A stretch of 64,000 nucleotides of DNA from NCBI RefSeq assembly GCF_023101765.2, contig NC_064230.1, positions 1,674,001 to 1,738,000 of the forward strand, in the 5' to 3' direction. This document shows, piece after piece, positions 52,601 through 61,540 of this stretch. How positions within the stretch are numbered: position 1 is the stretch's first letter; each line of letters begins with the position of its first letter. The notes beneath the pieces are model-generated. The model did not search any database. It saw nothing but the letters and a program-made list of their open reading frames with translations, and had not been told where the DNA came from. A program made the translations under genes and the position numbers. The stretch is from Spodoptera frugiperda (taxonomy: Eukaryota > Arthropoda > Insecta > Lepidoptera > Noctuidae).

Positions 52601-55458
52601 TTGGCTCGACCGGAGTGATACCACGGCCTCACCGAAAACCGACGTGAAACAACGCTTGCGTTGTGTTTCGTTGTGTGAGTGAGGTTACCGGAGGCCCAAT
52701 CTTCCCAATCCCCGATTCCCCAACAACCCTTAAATTCCTAACCCCCAAAAGGTAACGCACTTGTAACGCCTCTGGTGTTTCAAGTGTCCATGGGCGGTGG
52801 CGATTGCTTACCATCAGGTGATACGTCTGCTCAATTACCGGCGTGTTCCATAAAATAAAAAAATAAAATCAACAGGGCGCTTACTCTTGAAACCAATCTC
52901 AATGTCCACCATGTAATAATTAATTTACCCTTTTTTTAAGGGGGGAAAATCATCCAATGACTTCTCTCGCCTGAGGCGAGAGATAGTGTCAGACTCTTAC
53001 TGACTAAAAACCACCCCGTTCCTACTCCTGCTTTTCGAAACGGAGCCCCGGTAAACCCGCTAGGTAGTCCGCAGCTCCGGATCAAGCATCAGCCCTACTG
53101 GGCCCCATCTGTGGTGGTCTGATGGCTCTTTGAGGCGCGTACTTATACACGGTGTAACAAAAAGGGGGTATACATATCAAGTGCACGGTTTCTAGATAAC
53201 ATAACAAATGATACGGGAAGGGTTTTTTAAACTCATGTTTTCATGGAATGAAGTTATGAATTTTTCCAATATATTTTTTTTTTATTTTTCATGCGAATCA
53301 AAATTAGGTAGGTACTAGGCGATCTGATTTACTGAAGAAATGTTTCGTAATTAGCGAGTGACGCCTGTAGTGTTATGATACGTGTGTATGGTTTATAAAA
53401 TCAAGAACCATGCGACATCAAGTATTTGGTAACAATTTTTTTTAAACGTATTTTGAGCTGAAAATTTGTGTAGAGATTCTATTCAAGCTGTATTCTTCAG
53501 TGCTTCTTAATGTATATGGGTATTTTGTTACACGCTATATAATTCTGCTCTTACCACCAGTTCTCCTGTTCCGTTCTCTTCTCCCACGGTAGTCGCTGCT
53601 GTCGTCTTCCGAGCTGATCTCCTCGTCAGCATGCTTTCTTCCTCTCCGATGGTGGTGATGTTTGTCTCCATCATCTATTGAAGACAGAATTGAGTATCAC
53701 AGCCAACTAGTTATAGCCTTTATAAGTGTCGTAGCGTCGGCCTTTTATCCCCGATGGGGTAGGCAGAGGTGCTCATTACGGCACGCAATGCCACTGTACA
53801 ACCACTTTTCACCATTTGTGTTATAAGTCCCATGTAATAGGGGTGAGCCTATTGTCATATACTGGACAGAATTCTAGACTTCGTGCTACTACTGAGAAAT
53901 TTTCGAAAAACTGAAAATAGCCTAGTAGTACTCTGTCCGACCCGTGAATCGAACCAGAGACTCCTTAAGCGGCAGTTGCACTTGTAACCACGAGGCTGAG
54001 CATTTATGTCTTATGTTTATTTGTTATAGGACTAAGTTAGTTTTATGCCATGGAGATAACAGAAACTATGGAGTGCCAAGGATTCTAGGATCCTTATATA
54101 CTTCTTTAGCTTCCATCAGTTACATAAATATTTTTGGACTAATTATCATGTTATCGGCTAACTTACGTAACTATTTGACGAGGAATTCGACTAGTTTCAA
54201 ACTTCTTAGCTCTTTCTAGAGGCTTATATTCATGAGCAGCATTCCGCGACACGACGCGGCGATTTTCACACTGCTACCAAGTTTATCGTCAAACAGTTAC
54301 GTGAGTAAGCCGATAACATAATAAGTAATTAATTTAGTATGTCTCACGAAAGTTATAATAAAAATATATTTCTGTGTAGGTATTATAATTATTTCTTACC
54401 TGATAAATGGCCTGCTGTTATTGTCACGTGGACCTGTAAATTAAAATTGATGTTTCTAAAGAACACTCAGAAGACACTTTCCAAGTTTCAATACATATTT
54501 CCAAATGCCAAAAATGGTGGACATTTTGTGGGAGGACCGGTTTGAACGGAGTGATACCACGGCCGAGCTGTACCTAAACCGACGTGAAACAACGCTTGCG
54601 TTGTGTTTCGTTGTGTGAGTGAGGTTACTGGACGCCCAATATCGGGGGATATTTGAGGGGACTAGAGGCCCAATTATCAGGGGATATTTAATTATTGGGA
54701 AGGGGTTCCCATTCCCAGATTCCCCAACAACCCTTAAATTCCTAACCCCAAAAAGGCCGGCAACGCAAGACAGTATTGACATCTATTATTTTGCTGTTCC
54801 TTTCATTTATCTCAGTTTACATCTTTGTATCTTGGAAAATCCTGGGAAAATTCTTTAACTGACACAGGATTCGAACCTGAGACACTGTTTTATGGTGTGC
54901 CATGTAGCTATGCTAAAAAGATGTAATAGCTAAGCTGTGAAACTATATGACCGTTTCCACTGATACTAAGCTATGTAGCTGTGCGAGGAAGATGCGCAGC
55001 TTGAGTATGCGATGTATCGATAGTAGGGAAGCCATCCATAGCACGCATCTTTCCATATAAAAAACATAGCTTAGCTGAGTCCGTTTCCAACAGTGCTAAA
55101 CTATGTGTACCAATGAATATGATTGGTGGAAACCAAACGTATCTACAGCAACTTAGCATAGCACATCCCTGGTGCAAAAACATCCTTAAAAACATTGAAT
55201 AATTTTGTAATATCTGATGTTTCGGGTGTCCATGGCCGGTGCTGATTGCTTACCATCAGGTGATCCGTTTGATTATGTTCCCGTTTACATAAAAAAAGAA
55301 TACTATTGTAATTGTAAGACTAATTAAATTAATCTACATCTCTGGTGGAAAAACACCGTAAACCGGTGATGGAAAACACATTTTCTTTAAAACTAACATA
55401 AATACTTCAGGTTACTCACAAATATCACAGCAATTAAGAATCCAAATACGGCACGCAT
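34694..55458 (-). CDS. Secreted 2455-aa protein: 16-residue helical exon repeats, giant Thr/Ser/Glu mucin domain, CXCXC tail
   Basis: Twenty-five exons were joined by hand, all GT-AG. 5' to 3' they are 55458-55420, 54433-54400, 53674-53555, 52558-52502, 52175-52128, 50411-50364, 49435-49340, 48939-48892, 48411-48316, 47842-47795, 47477-47382, 46856-46809, 46496-46401, 46238-46191, 45811-45716, 45083-44940, 44227-44129, 43595-43548, 43137-42997, 42244-42200, 41875-41828, 41514-41467, 41297-41250, 40809-35242 and 34854-34694. The sum is 7368 nt, open throughout. Intron 1 is phase 0 and the other 23 are phase 1. Order: signal peptide (MRAVFGFLIAVIFVHVTITA), His/acidic segment, 29 helical repeats (about 84-546), mucin domain (547-2402) and a Cys-bearing end with NCYCTCSS. 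Sericins and silk mucins of moths end in similar Cys clusters, as I recall, so a silk-gland or epithelial secretion is my inference. No orthologue is recognised. Confidence 0.85.
34965..35195. mobile_element. M3 MITE and M4 arm in the last intron of the mucin-like gene
   Basis: GCCCGCATCGTACGCATCGC to ATGCGTTCGATGCGAGC is M3 with one end lost. TTGCTTTACGTTGAACGG and CAAACTCGTACTAAGGG at 35148-35195 are M4 sequence. Confidence 0.65.
35242..40809 (-). CDS. Giant exon 24 of the mucin-like gene: 1856 codons, Thr/Ser/Glu-rich
   Basis: It is one 5568-nt exon with no stop, between the acceptor TTTTCCAG (40810-40817) and the donor GTAAGT. It begins TILQAIDYIKKNKP, the last helical unit. The sequence then becomes almost only Thr, Ser, Glu, Gln, Val and Ala, with words such as TTTQ, STTE and TTES. 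That suits dense O-glycosylation. Local repeats: a unit of about 30 residues (EGSPSTASEQLSTES type) over about 36800-37300, a 36-residue pair (TLPSTDAGSTTVETTT type) at about 39010-39190, and a pair with NKPDIEQQNN at about 36000-36120. Acidic Tyr/Ser islands (SSEESNSSAYDSTENSSEE) interrupt it. Cys is absent until LCVNQGRKGK at the end. Antisense frames here are shadows of the low-complexity codons. Confidence 0.9.
41349..41449 (-). mobile_element. M1 half-element next to a donor
   Basis: The right arm only, from AAAACTAATGAGTATAC to ACCAGTCACCCT. It lies 17 nt from the donor of the exon at 41467-41514. Confidence 0.7.
41595..41770. mobile_element. M2 MITE in an intron of the mucin-like gene
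   Basis: TTATCGGCTTACTCACGTAA, the centre GCGACAATCGCCGCGTCGTG and AGTAAGCCGATAACATAATA. It is an internally rearranged copy. Confidence 0.65.
42740..42835. repeat. 22-bp tandem repeat, about 4 copies, in an intron
   Basis: The unit CCAGTTGTCCACAGAAATGA recurs from CAATTGTCTACAG to CATAAGTTGTCAACA with small changes. Confidence 0.75.
43180..43513. mobile_element. M6 MITE fragment followed by an M1 half-element
   Basis: M6: TTTTCACCAGAGATGTGCTA, then TAGTAGGGACAGGAAGG. The M1 right arm at 43404-43513 ends 33 nt before the donor of the exon at 43548-43595. Confidence 0.65.
43888..44098 (+). repeat. SINE-B copy, degraded
   Basis: TTGATTGGAGTGATACTACA to CCATCAGGTCATCCG, CCTTACACCAT and an A-run. 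It ends about 30 nt before the exon at 44129. Confidence 0.65.
44260..44905. repeat. Satellite of about 104-bp units, 6 copies, filling an intron
   Basis: Each unit has CATGTAAACAGCAGCTCATG, AAGAGATTGTCCAGTCAACT and TCGTCATGAGCTAATGTTCA. It fills all but about 35 nt at each side of the intron 44228-44939. Units differ by a few bases and short indels. Confidence 0.85.
45133..45407 (-). repeat. SINE-A copy with internal triplication
   Basis: The SINE-A middle segment (ACACCCAGACCCCAAACAAC, GTGGATTACAC) occurs three times, making this copy about 70 bp longer than others. Confidence 0.7.
45465..45703 (-). mobile_element. M1 copy without left arm
   Basis: Centre TTAGCAGCGAGGCGCCCGCG and the right arm ending ACCAGTCATCCT. 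It stops 12 nt from the donor of the exon at 45716-45811. Confidence 0.7.
45880..46160 (+). repeat. SINE-B copy
   Basis: GTGTGAGAGAGTCATGATTC to CCATCAGGTGATCCGTC and CCGGCTTATTTAAA. It nearly fills the intron 45812-46190. Confidence 0.75.
46918..47110. repeat. Head-to-head SINE-C fragments
   Basis: A plus-strand head (GGAGCTGCGGACTACCTAGC, 46921-46970) is joined to a minus-strand copy (46978-47110). Confidence 0.65.
47150..47345. mobile_element. M2b MITE
   Basis: TAACTAAAAATCACGGTTTA and its inverse enclose a non-palindromic centre (GAACATAAGCAGCGTGCGCA). The neighbouring TTAGTATGTCTCACGATAG is shared with M2 flanks. Confidence 0.7.
47567..47770 (-). repeat. SINE-A copy
   Basis: AACCTTACCCTACACTAGGA to CACCGCACTAACTGTGC. 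Near complete. It ends about 25 nt before the exon at 47795. Confidence 0.75.
47886..47965 (-). repeat. LINE 3' end fragment
   Basis: GACGTTTGGCCGCTATCTCG and CCTGATGGTAAGTGACGATG are the reverse of the LINE tail at 8980-9030. Confidence 0.7.
48100..48290 (-). repeat. Dispersed repeat (ACGAGCAAGAAACTCCATA family)
   Basis: Reverse copy of 14075-14240, with TTGGAACGAGCAAATAGA and TGACCGACAGACTGAC. Confidence 0.5.
48994..49320 (+). repeat. SINE-D copy and a second tRNA-like repeat
   Basis: GCCTCGTTGGTCGAGTGGTC at 49006 and GGTTCGATTCCTGGG form a tRNA-like head. 49210-49320 carries another head in reverse (CGCGGGAATCGATCCCGCG). Poor acceptor-stem pairing argues against functional tRNAs. Confidence 0.6.
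49450..49974. other. Intron stretch without recognisable repeat
   Basis: Purine-rich around 49515-49560. No exon could be read here in the minus-strand gene. Confidence 0.35.
49975..50283. mobile_element. M6 MITE, complete
   Basis: The ends TGCTTTTCCACCAGAGATG and CATCTCTGGTGGAAAAGCA are exact inverted repeats. Subterminal words AAGCTATGT and TAGCTAAG are also inverted. About 309 bp. Confidence 0.75.
50575..50700 (-). repeat. SINE-C fragment
   Basis: TCCGTCTTGGGCGAGGCGAG, then CTGCTTTTCAAGCCG. It ends before the diagnostic head block. Confidence 0.6.
50701..51080. other. Intron stretch without recognisable repeat
   Basis: AT-rich. No exon of the mucin-like gene was found. Confidence 0.35.
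51085..51365 (+). repeat. SINE-B copy
   Basis: ACGAATGGGCCGGCTCGACC to CCATTAGGTGATCAGTC. Nearly complete. Confidence 0.75.
51540..52018. repeat. SINE-B copy followed by the ORF1-like dispersed repeat
   Basis: SINE-B at 51540-51822 (with a GATACCGTGGTATCACTTGG change) runs into 51826-52018, which matches 33590-33805. Confidence 0.65.
52600..52852 (+). repeat. SINE-B copy
   Basis: GGCTCGACCGGAGTGATACC to CATCAGGTGATACGTC. It starts 40 nt after the exon at 52502-52558. Confidence 0.75.
52930..53150 (-). repeat. SINE-C copy with extended head
   Basis: AAGGGGGGAAAATCATCC to GCAGCTCCGGATCAAGCATC and TGGTCTGATGGCTCTTTGAG. Confidence 0.75.
53151..53540. other. Intron stretch without recognisable repeat family
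   Basis: The ends near 53150 (ACGGTGTAACAAAAAGGG) and 53530 (TTTTGTTACACG) are weakly inverted, so this may be a decayed DNA element of about 380 bp. Confidence 0.35.
53735..54000 (-). repeat. SINE-D copy
   Basis: CCCGATGGGGTAGGCAGAGG, CATGTAATAGGGG and a reversed tRNA-like head (ACCCGTGAATCGAACCAGAG) as at 12505-12920. Confidence 0.6.
54145..54335. mobile_element. M2 MITE in the first-intron region
   Basis: TTATCGGCTAACTTACGTAA and ACGTGAGTAAGCCGATAAC enclose GCATTCCGCGACACGACGCG. More diverged than 34429-34642. Confidence 0.65.
54530..54780 (+). repeat. SINE-B copy with a small internal duplication
   Basis: GGAGTGATACCACGGCC to CAAAAAGGCCGGCAACGC. A GGGGATATTTGA segment is present twice (about 54640 and 54680). 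Confidence 0.65.
54890..55320. repeat. M6 MITE followed by a SINE-B 3' end
   Basis: M6 about 54890-55170 (GTGCCATGTAGCTATGC to GCACATCCCTGGTGC). SINE-B 3' end at 55215-55300 with TTACCATCAGGTGATCCG and an A-run. Confidence 0.65.
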
Positions 55459-55533
55459 GGTAGTGTTAACACCAAAGTGGACAGATTGAATAAATCTGCT
55501 TCACCACTGCGCCGCCTACAATGGGCTGACAAG

Positions 55534-55540
55534 ATTTATA
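55534..55540 (-). promoter_or_regulatory. TATA box of the mucin-like gene
   Basis: TATAAAT on the minus strand lies about 76 nt before the ATG (55456-55458). Transcription would then start near 55505-55510 and the 5' UTR would be about 50 nt. Strong TATA boxes with short leaders are common in highly expressed secretory genes. Confidence 0.5.
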
Positions 55541-55637
55541 TAATTTATTGGGTAAATATATAAACAGCTGTGTCAAGTTAAAGTTTTTTTGTTTTTCCGT
55601 CGAAATTTTGGCTAGGATTTCTGCTGTGGTTTTGGTT

Positions 55638-55842
55638 GTTTTTTTTTAAGACGTTGCGCCACACTAGGATTTTCTCCTGTGTCGTGTGTGCGTTTACAAA
55701 TGTACAAGTTCACATGCACATGACATCCAGAGCATAAAGAACAATTTGTGGATCACACAAAGAGTTGTTCCGTGTGAGAATCGAATCCGCTACACGTTGC
55801 ACGGCAGCCAGTTGCCCAGCCATCGCGCCTACCGTGCAATGA
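55638..55842 (-). repeat. SINE-A copy upstream of the mucin-like gene
   Basis: GACGTTGCGCCACACTAGGA to CCATCGCGCCTACCGTGCA. It lies about 100 nt upstream of the TATA box in the same direction as the gene. Confidence 0.75.
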
Positions 55843-55867
55843 AATGATTTCTTTTGTATTTTATCAT

Positions 55868-56272
55868 TAAGTATGGGAGAGCCATGCTTCGGCACGAATA
55901 GGCCGGGTCGACCGGAGTGATACCACGGCCTCACAGAGAACCGACGTGAAACAACGCTTGCGTTGTGTTTCGTCGTGTGAGTGAAGTTGCCGGAAGCCCA
56001 ATTTCCCAGCAACCTTTAAATTCCTAACCCCCAAAAGACCAGCAACTCATTTGTAACGCCTTTGGTGTTTCGTCCATGGGCAGTGGTAATTGCTTACCAT
56101 CAGGTGATACGTTTGCTCGTTTACCGGTTCTATAAAAAATGACTTCTTCCGCCCTGTGCGAGGCGAGAGGGAGTGTCAGACTCTTACTGACTAAAAACCA
56201 CCCCGTTCCTTCTCCTGCTTTTCGAGCCGGAGCCCCGGTAAACCCGCTAGGTAGTCCGCAGCTCCGGATCAG
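55868..56272. repeat. SINE-B (plus) followed by SINE-C (minus)
   Basis: SINE-B 55868-56125 ends CAGGTGATACGTTTGCTCG and an A-run. SINE-C 56130-56272 runs to GTAGTCCGCAGCTCCGGATC. Confidence 0.75.
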
Positions 56273-56539
56273 ACCGAAGCATGGCTTACCCACGTGCAAA
56301 AACGTACAAACTTACTTACCCACTACATTTTCATAGCTTTCCATGACGTAGCCAGTATTTGGTTACAAAAATATGGTTTAATGCGTAATAACGTGCCGAG
56401 CATTGATTAATTAGTATTTGTATTCAATTATTTATAGTTTTGAGCCCTATTGTGGACACAGAGGTACTTTGCAGTGATTTTGGTCATGGTGGCGCCCAAT
56501 TTCTCAAAAGACTAGGGCACTACGTAAGCGGGTATCATT

Positions 56540-57165
56540 CTTTTTTATGATATAAGCCGGTTAATGACAAACGGATCACCTGACGGAACTCTTTTTTTTA
56601 TGGAATAGGAGCAGGGCAACACCAGAGGAGTCACAGGTGCCTTTTTTTTTTAAAAGGAGTATGCTCTTTTCTTGAAGGTTTGAAGGTCGTATCGGTTCAG
56701 AAATACCGCCGACGACAGCTCATTCCACAGTTTTGCTGTGCGAGGCAGAAAGTTGCGCCTGCCAGAGTCTGTGTTTAATGAAGAGTACGATATGGGTATC
56801 TTCAAAGCCCTAGTGAATAGGTTGCTTATAGGCAGACGTGTTCCATCGTGCACCACCAGATAGATAACGACCTTTTTTAAAGGAAAATCATCCAATGACT
56901 TCTCTCGCCTTGGGCGATGCGAGAGGGAGTGTCAGACTCTTACTGACTAAAAACAACCCCGTTTCTACTTCTGCTCTTCGAGCCGGAGCCCCAGCAAACC
57001 CGCTAGGTAGTCCGCAGCTCCGGATCAGGCATCAGCCTTGCTGGGCCCCATCTGTGGTGGTCTGATGGCTCTTTGAGGCGCACGCGGAACGCGACGCACC
57101 GTACGTACGGGTCTGGTTCTGGTCGGCCGTCTGGAACGGCGAGCTACCCTTGCCCGGCACTGCTT
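56540..57165 (-). repeat. Cluster of SINE-B, LINE-tail and SINE-C pieces
   Basis: SINE-B ends at 56540-56640. 56655-56760 reads on the minus strand as a LINE-type RT tail (NFLPRTAKLWNELSSAVF). A plus-strand LINE tail follows at 56765-56880. SINE-C at 56875-57165 has the longest head seen, with CGTACGTACGGGTCTGG. Confidence 0.65.
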
Positions 57166-57449
57166 TAAAGAAAAAGGGTAGGCAGAGGTGCATATTACAG
57201 CACGTAATGCCGCTATACAATGTACATCTACTTTTCACAATTTGTGTAATTATTTCTTAGTAATTAGTAATATATTATTTTGCCAAATTTCCAATTCTAC
57301 GTAAATCGCTACTTAAAGCAGTTGTTTCAATACAACATGTTTGTATATACTATGACCAATACTATGTTTGTGCAATCCTCACCTACTTATAAAATAATGT
57401 AGCTTCTTTTGTTCGTGACGTCACTTGCAGATTTTTTAAATATGCTTTA

Positions 57450-58250
57450 AGGTAAGCGTTCACAGGCCCGCATCGTACGCATCGCACGCAACGGATTTTA
57501 GTTTGTCTTGTATAGAAACTCATACAACTGCGTCCACTGATCCGCATCGTACGCATCGCACGCAACGGATTTTAGTTTGTCTTGTATACAAACTCATACA
57601 ACTGCGTCCACTGATCCGCATCGTACGCATCGCACGCAACGGATTTTAGTTTGTCTTTTATAGAAACTCATACATCTGCGTCCATTGATAAGCATCGTAC
57701 GCATCGCACGCAGCGGATTTTAGTTTGTCTTGTATAGAAATTCATACAACTGCGTCCACAGGTCCGCATCGTATGCATCGCACGCAACGGATTTTAGTGT
57801 CTTATACAATGTGATAGGGGTGAGACTTCTAACCCGTTAAGGCTGAGTTCTACATCTAATTTTATCGACAAAAGTCGGGAGTCGAAGGGGTCGAATCCTC
57901 TCCCACTAAAAATTATGGCTATTTTAATATTTTTTTTACTTTTTTTGATATCAAAGGTTGTATGCGTCGTAGAAACAAAAAAAAACGACAAACGGTAGCT
58001 AATAACCTTGGCTAACTAATTCATTACTTTTTTCATATGTTTGATAATGTTTTGGTGAGAAAAAAAATCATTTGTGAATTATTATTATCGAAAAAATCAC
58101 TATTTTTCAATATTTTCAATTAGGGGTTCAACCCCCCATATTATTTTTTTTGTCGATAAAATTTGATGTAGTACTCAGCCTTAACGGGTTAGAAGTCCCA
58201 CGCCTATCACATTGTATAGAAACTCATACAACTGCGTCCACTGTTTCAAG
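57450..58250. mobile_element. M3 MITE with tandem expansion, split by a second MITE
   Basis: GCATCGTACGCATCGCACGC, GGATTTTAGTTTGTCTTG and ACTCATACAACTGCGTCCAC repeat every 78-79 bp, about 4.5 times, from 57470 to 57805. The last unit resumes at 58217 after the insert 57805-58216. Confidence 0.8.
57805..58216. mobile_element. TA-flanked MITE (M9), 412 bp with about 69-bp inverted ends
   Basis: The ends TACAATGTGATAGG and CCTATCACATTGTA extend inward through TTCTAACCCGTTAAGGCTGA with a few mismatches. TA lies on both sides. Tc1/mariner-like. Confidence 0.75.
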
Positions 58251-58514
58251 GAATATGATTGGTGGAACAAACGCACCACTCGGTCAACGAGGCAGATTTT
58301 TTTTTATTTTTCTTGGGACAAAATAAACACAAAACAACATACATTTTAAAATAATTTATTTCGCTTAAAACACTTTGGTACATTACTATAGGTACACATT
58401 TATGTTTTTTCAAATTTATTTTATTTTATTTTTTAACTAATTTTATTTAAATCCTTGATTAAATATCAACTGTTACTTACGTACTTCTAATTTTACATCG
58501 CTTTGCATTTCATT

Positions 58515-58950
58515 TTTGACATTATACAGTTTGTTTTGGATCGGAATTTCGATCCGAACGTGTTGTACATTATATTTTGACATTATACAGTGTGTTTCGT
58601 ATCGGTTTTTCGATCCAAACGTTTTGAACGTTATATTTTATTGGCGAAAATACTGTACAAAGGAGAATTTCTTACCTTTGAATAGAAGTGTCTTTAAAAA
58701 CTATTATTTCACTGTTTAATGGCCTTTAAATGCACGAAAAACATTTTATTACAAATATGTTTAAACAAATACGTTTGATTTAGTTTATAGTTTAATAAAA
58801 CTTGGTTAAAATGTTTTAAGTGTACATATGTAACTGTTGCCGTAACTTGGGCGATTTTACCATGCTTCGTATAGTATTTTTGTCAATAAAATTTAACGTT
58901 ACTTTGTTAAAACATATCTGAATCGAAAATCCGATCCGTAACACACTGTG
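58515..58950. mobile_element. Decayed inverted-repeat element (M10)
   Basis: CATTATACAGTGTGTTTCG and TCGATCC words occur twice at 58519-58620. The inverse, ATCCGATCCGTAACACACTG, is at 58928-58950. AT-rich centre. Confidence 0.5.
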
Positions 58951-59180
58951 TATAGACACTATACATAATATTATGCAGTTTTAAACAAACATACATACAT
59001 AGGATTTTTTAAACTAAAACAATAAGTATAGGTACATATAACTGCATATTAATTTCAACACTATTGCAACATTATTAAGACTGAAAATTTTATTCATTCT
59101 AATGGTATTTAGCCCGTCGTATGCCGAAACGCAGTTGAAAGCGAGATACCTACAATGTATTTTCTATTGTGGTCTCATAT

Positions 59181-59492
59181 AGGGTGACTGGTAATTAGTG
59201 AACGATATTTAAACACGTGATTGTACTCATGATTACAAACAACTTTTCCGAAGAAACTTTTTTGTATACTCATTAGTTTTATTTTTATCACATTAATCAG
59301 CTGTTAGCAGCGAGGCGCCCGCGCCCGCGTTATCGGAAGACTAGTAACTAGGTAGGTATTTTGGAACTTAATTTGTTATTGTGATAAAAATAAAACTAAT
59401 GAGTATACAAAAAAAGTTTCTTCGGGAAAGTTGTTTGTAATCATGAGTACAATCACGTGTTTAAATATCGTTCACTAATTACCGGTCACCCT
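59181..59492. mobile_element. M1 MITE, both arms
   Basis: AGGGTGACTGGTAATTAGTG and its inverse, with centre GCGAGGCGCCCGCGCCCGCG. Flanked by TATA on both sides. Confidence 0.8.
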
Positions 59493-59624
59493 ATATACGG
59501 CATACGAAAGATTCATCACACATAGGCTACTTTTCATAGCGCTTTTAAAACATTTTGAACTTTAATAACATGCAATAATGTCAAAATTTTGTTAATTTAA
59601 TTATACTTTGATTTGATGTCTAAA

Positions 59625-59815
59625 GGTAAGCGTCCAGACCCGCATCGCACGCAACAGATTTTAGTTTGTCTTGTATAGAAACTCATACAACTGTGTCCAC
59701 TGATCCGCATCGTACGGACCGCATCATCAGCAATGTCTACATGCGATGCGTACTGATGACGTCATACGGAATGCATGCGATGCGTACGATGCGGGCCTGT
59801 GGACGCTTACCTTAA
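59625..59815. mobile_element. M3 MITE, compact copy
   Basis: GGTAAGCGTCCAGACCCGCA and TGCGGGCCTGTGGACGCTTA are its ends, with ATGACGTCAT inside. Confidence 0.75.
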
Positions 59816-59964
59816 ACAAATATAACATCAAGTCTATTATTCCTTTAAAGACTAGGCAGTGATGCTTTTATTTAAACCAACTATTTAGTAAGTAAGTAAG
59901 AAAATAAAGATAGATTCAGTACAGAGACAGCAACCATTGGTTGTCTAGAGCCGACTAAGTTTCT

Positions 59965-60252
59965 TTTTATGGTATAAGCCGGTAAACGAGCAGACGTATC
60001 ACCTGATGGTAAGCGATCGCCGCCGCCTATGGACACTTGAAACACCAGAGGCACATTGCGTTGCTGACTTTTTGGGAGTTAGGACTTTAAAGGTTGTTGG
60101 AGTATCGGGGATTGGGAAGGGGGTAATTCGGCCTCCGGTAACCTCACTCACACAACGCAAGCGTTGTTTCGCGTCGGTTTTCAGCGAGGTCGTAGTATCA
60201 CTCCGTTCGAGCCGGCCTATTCGTGCCGAAGCATGGCTCTCCCACACTTACA
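59965..60252 (-). repeat. SINE-B copy, complete
   Basis: TTTTTATGGTATAAGCCGGT to CATGGCTCTCCCACACTTA. It is one of the best copies for a consensus. Confidence 0.8.
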
Positions 60253-60416
60253 AGTTGAGAGCTTGAGTTACAAAAGATATGGCTTCGTTACAAAGCGTAC
60301 AATTTAGTATAACAATAGCTACTGTTTGTACTGAATCTATCTTTATTTTCTTAGCAGGCCTACTCTAATTCAACGAAAAACGAAATTTCGTCCAAAACTT
60401 CGCAGATTGCATACTA

Positions 60417-61103
60417 AAGGGTGTCCCAACAAGAACGCAAGATTTAAATTTTAAATAAAACGCAGATATTTAAAAAAAAAATGTGAATGCTTTATAATAT
60501 CGTAAAGTAGAGAGTATGAGGTTATCTATGGAACAATACATCGGGCAGATGGCTGTCGCTGGTTTGCTGAAACATACGCGATCTTTCAATGAAATTTTCA
60601 ATGACCGTTTTGCATAAATGCTGCGGTATTTCATTAATACAGCGTCCAATTTCCTTTTTAAGGCTTGAGTCGTCGTCGGCTTATTCGCATAAACCATCGA
60701 CTTTAAGAAACCCCAAAGAAAAAGTCTAATGGTGATAAATCACATGATCTAGGCGGCCAATTCTGGTCTCCAAAACGTGAAATAACACGACCGGGACATG
60801 ACTGATGCAGCAATTCAATTGTTTCTCTGGTTGTATGACATGTGGCGCCATCTTGTGGAAAGCACATGCCTTCCAAACCCATTTCTTCAATTCGAGGTAC
60901 GAAAAGACTGGTTAGCATTTTACGATACCGAACACCATGATTGACTGTTTGCGCTTGACCTGGCTCATTTTCAATCGTGTAGCGCTCCATTTTTACTAAC
61001 CTCGTACCTTATACTAACAAAAAATAACACGTGCTCAAATGTCAAACAATGATACTTCGAATGCCGCCAAATTTAAATCTTGCGTTCTTATTGGGACACC
61101 CGT
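60417..61103 (-). mobile_element. mariner-type element, 687 bp, truncated inside
   Basis: The ends AAGGGTGTCCCAACAAGAAC and GTTCTTATTGGGACACCCGT are inverted repeats with TA on both sides (60415-60416, 61104-61105). The transposase frame on the minus strand is only partial. Confidence 0.8.
60480..60990 (-). pseudogene. mariner-type transposase remnant (DDE region)
   Basis: Frame 60703-60990 reads FPQDGATCHTTRETIELL and NWPPRSCDLSPLDFFFG: QDGA with the catalytic Asp, then the SCDLSPLD block with the second Asp. A second frame at 60470-60697 (MVYANKPTTTQALKRKLD) continues it after a frameshift. The N-terminal DNA-binding half is missing. Confidence 0.75.
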
Positions 61104-61540
61104 TACAATTATATTTATTACGTACTTTCGTGAACAAAAATGAACGAATGAAATGAAGATAAATAAATAGGTTTTGATATGGAATTAAAAATGAAACGTT
61201 ATTTCAAGTAATTCTATTAGTAAATCAATAAAACCTACGGCCGAAGATTAAACGAAACTTCGCATTCGAGAACCGGAGTAGGCCCCCTGTATACTATATA
61301 ATTTGGCTGTCTGTACTTAAAGTACAAAGAGTTACTTCAGCTAAAAAATAGTTTTTTTTTTATTACTTTTAATGAATAAAAATTTTAGTTTGTTTTTTAT
61401 TTAATATTTAATAATCACTGGGAATGTATTATTGCTTTTCAAATTAGTTTTTTTTTACATAATATTTATTAAAGAGCCTAAAAGGGGTAGACAGAGGTGC
61501 ATATACAATGTAACACCTATATGTCACCAGTTACACATAT

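Larger units (their letters stand above)
60353..61290 (+). mobile_element. M5 MITE split by a mariner element
   Basis: The left part runs 60353-60416 and the right part 61104-61290, ending GAACCGGAGTAGGCCCCCTG. The join CATACTACAATT is the uninterrupted M5 sequence at 16345. Confidence 0.75.

Noticed and set aside
60006..60266. Short open frames on both strands in SINE-B copies (also 62776-63048)
   Set aside because: They are repeat sequence, recurring with frameshifts in other SINE-B copies.
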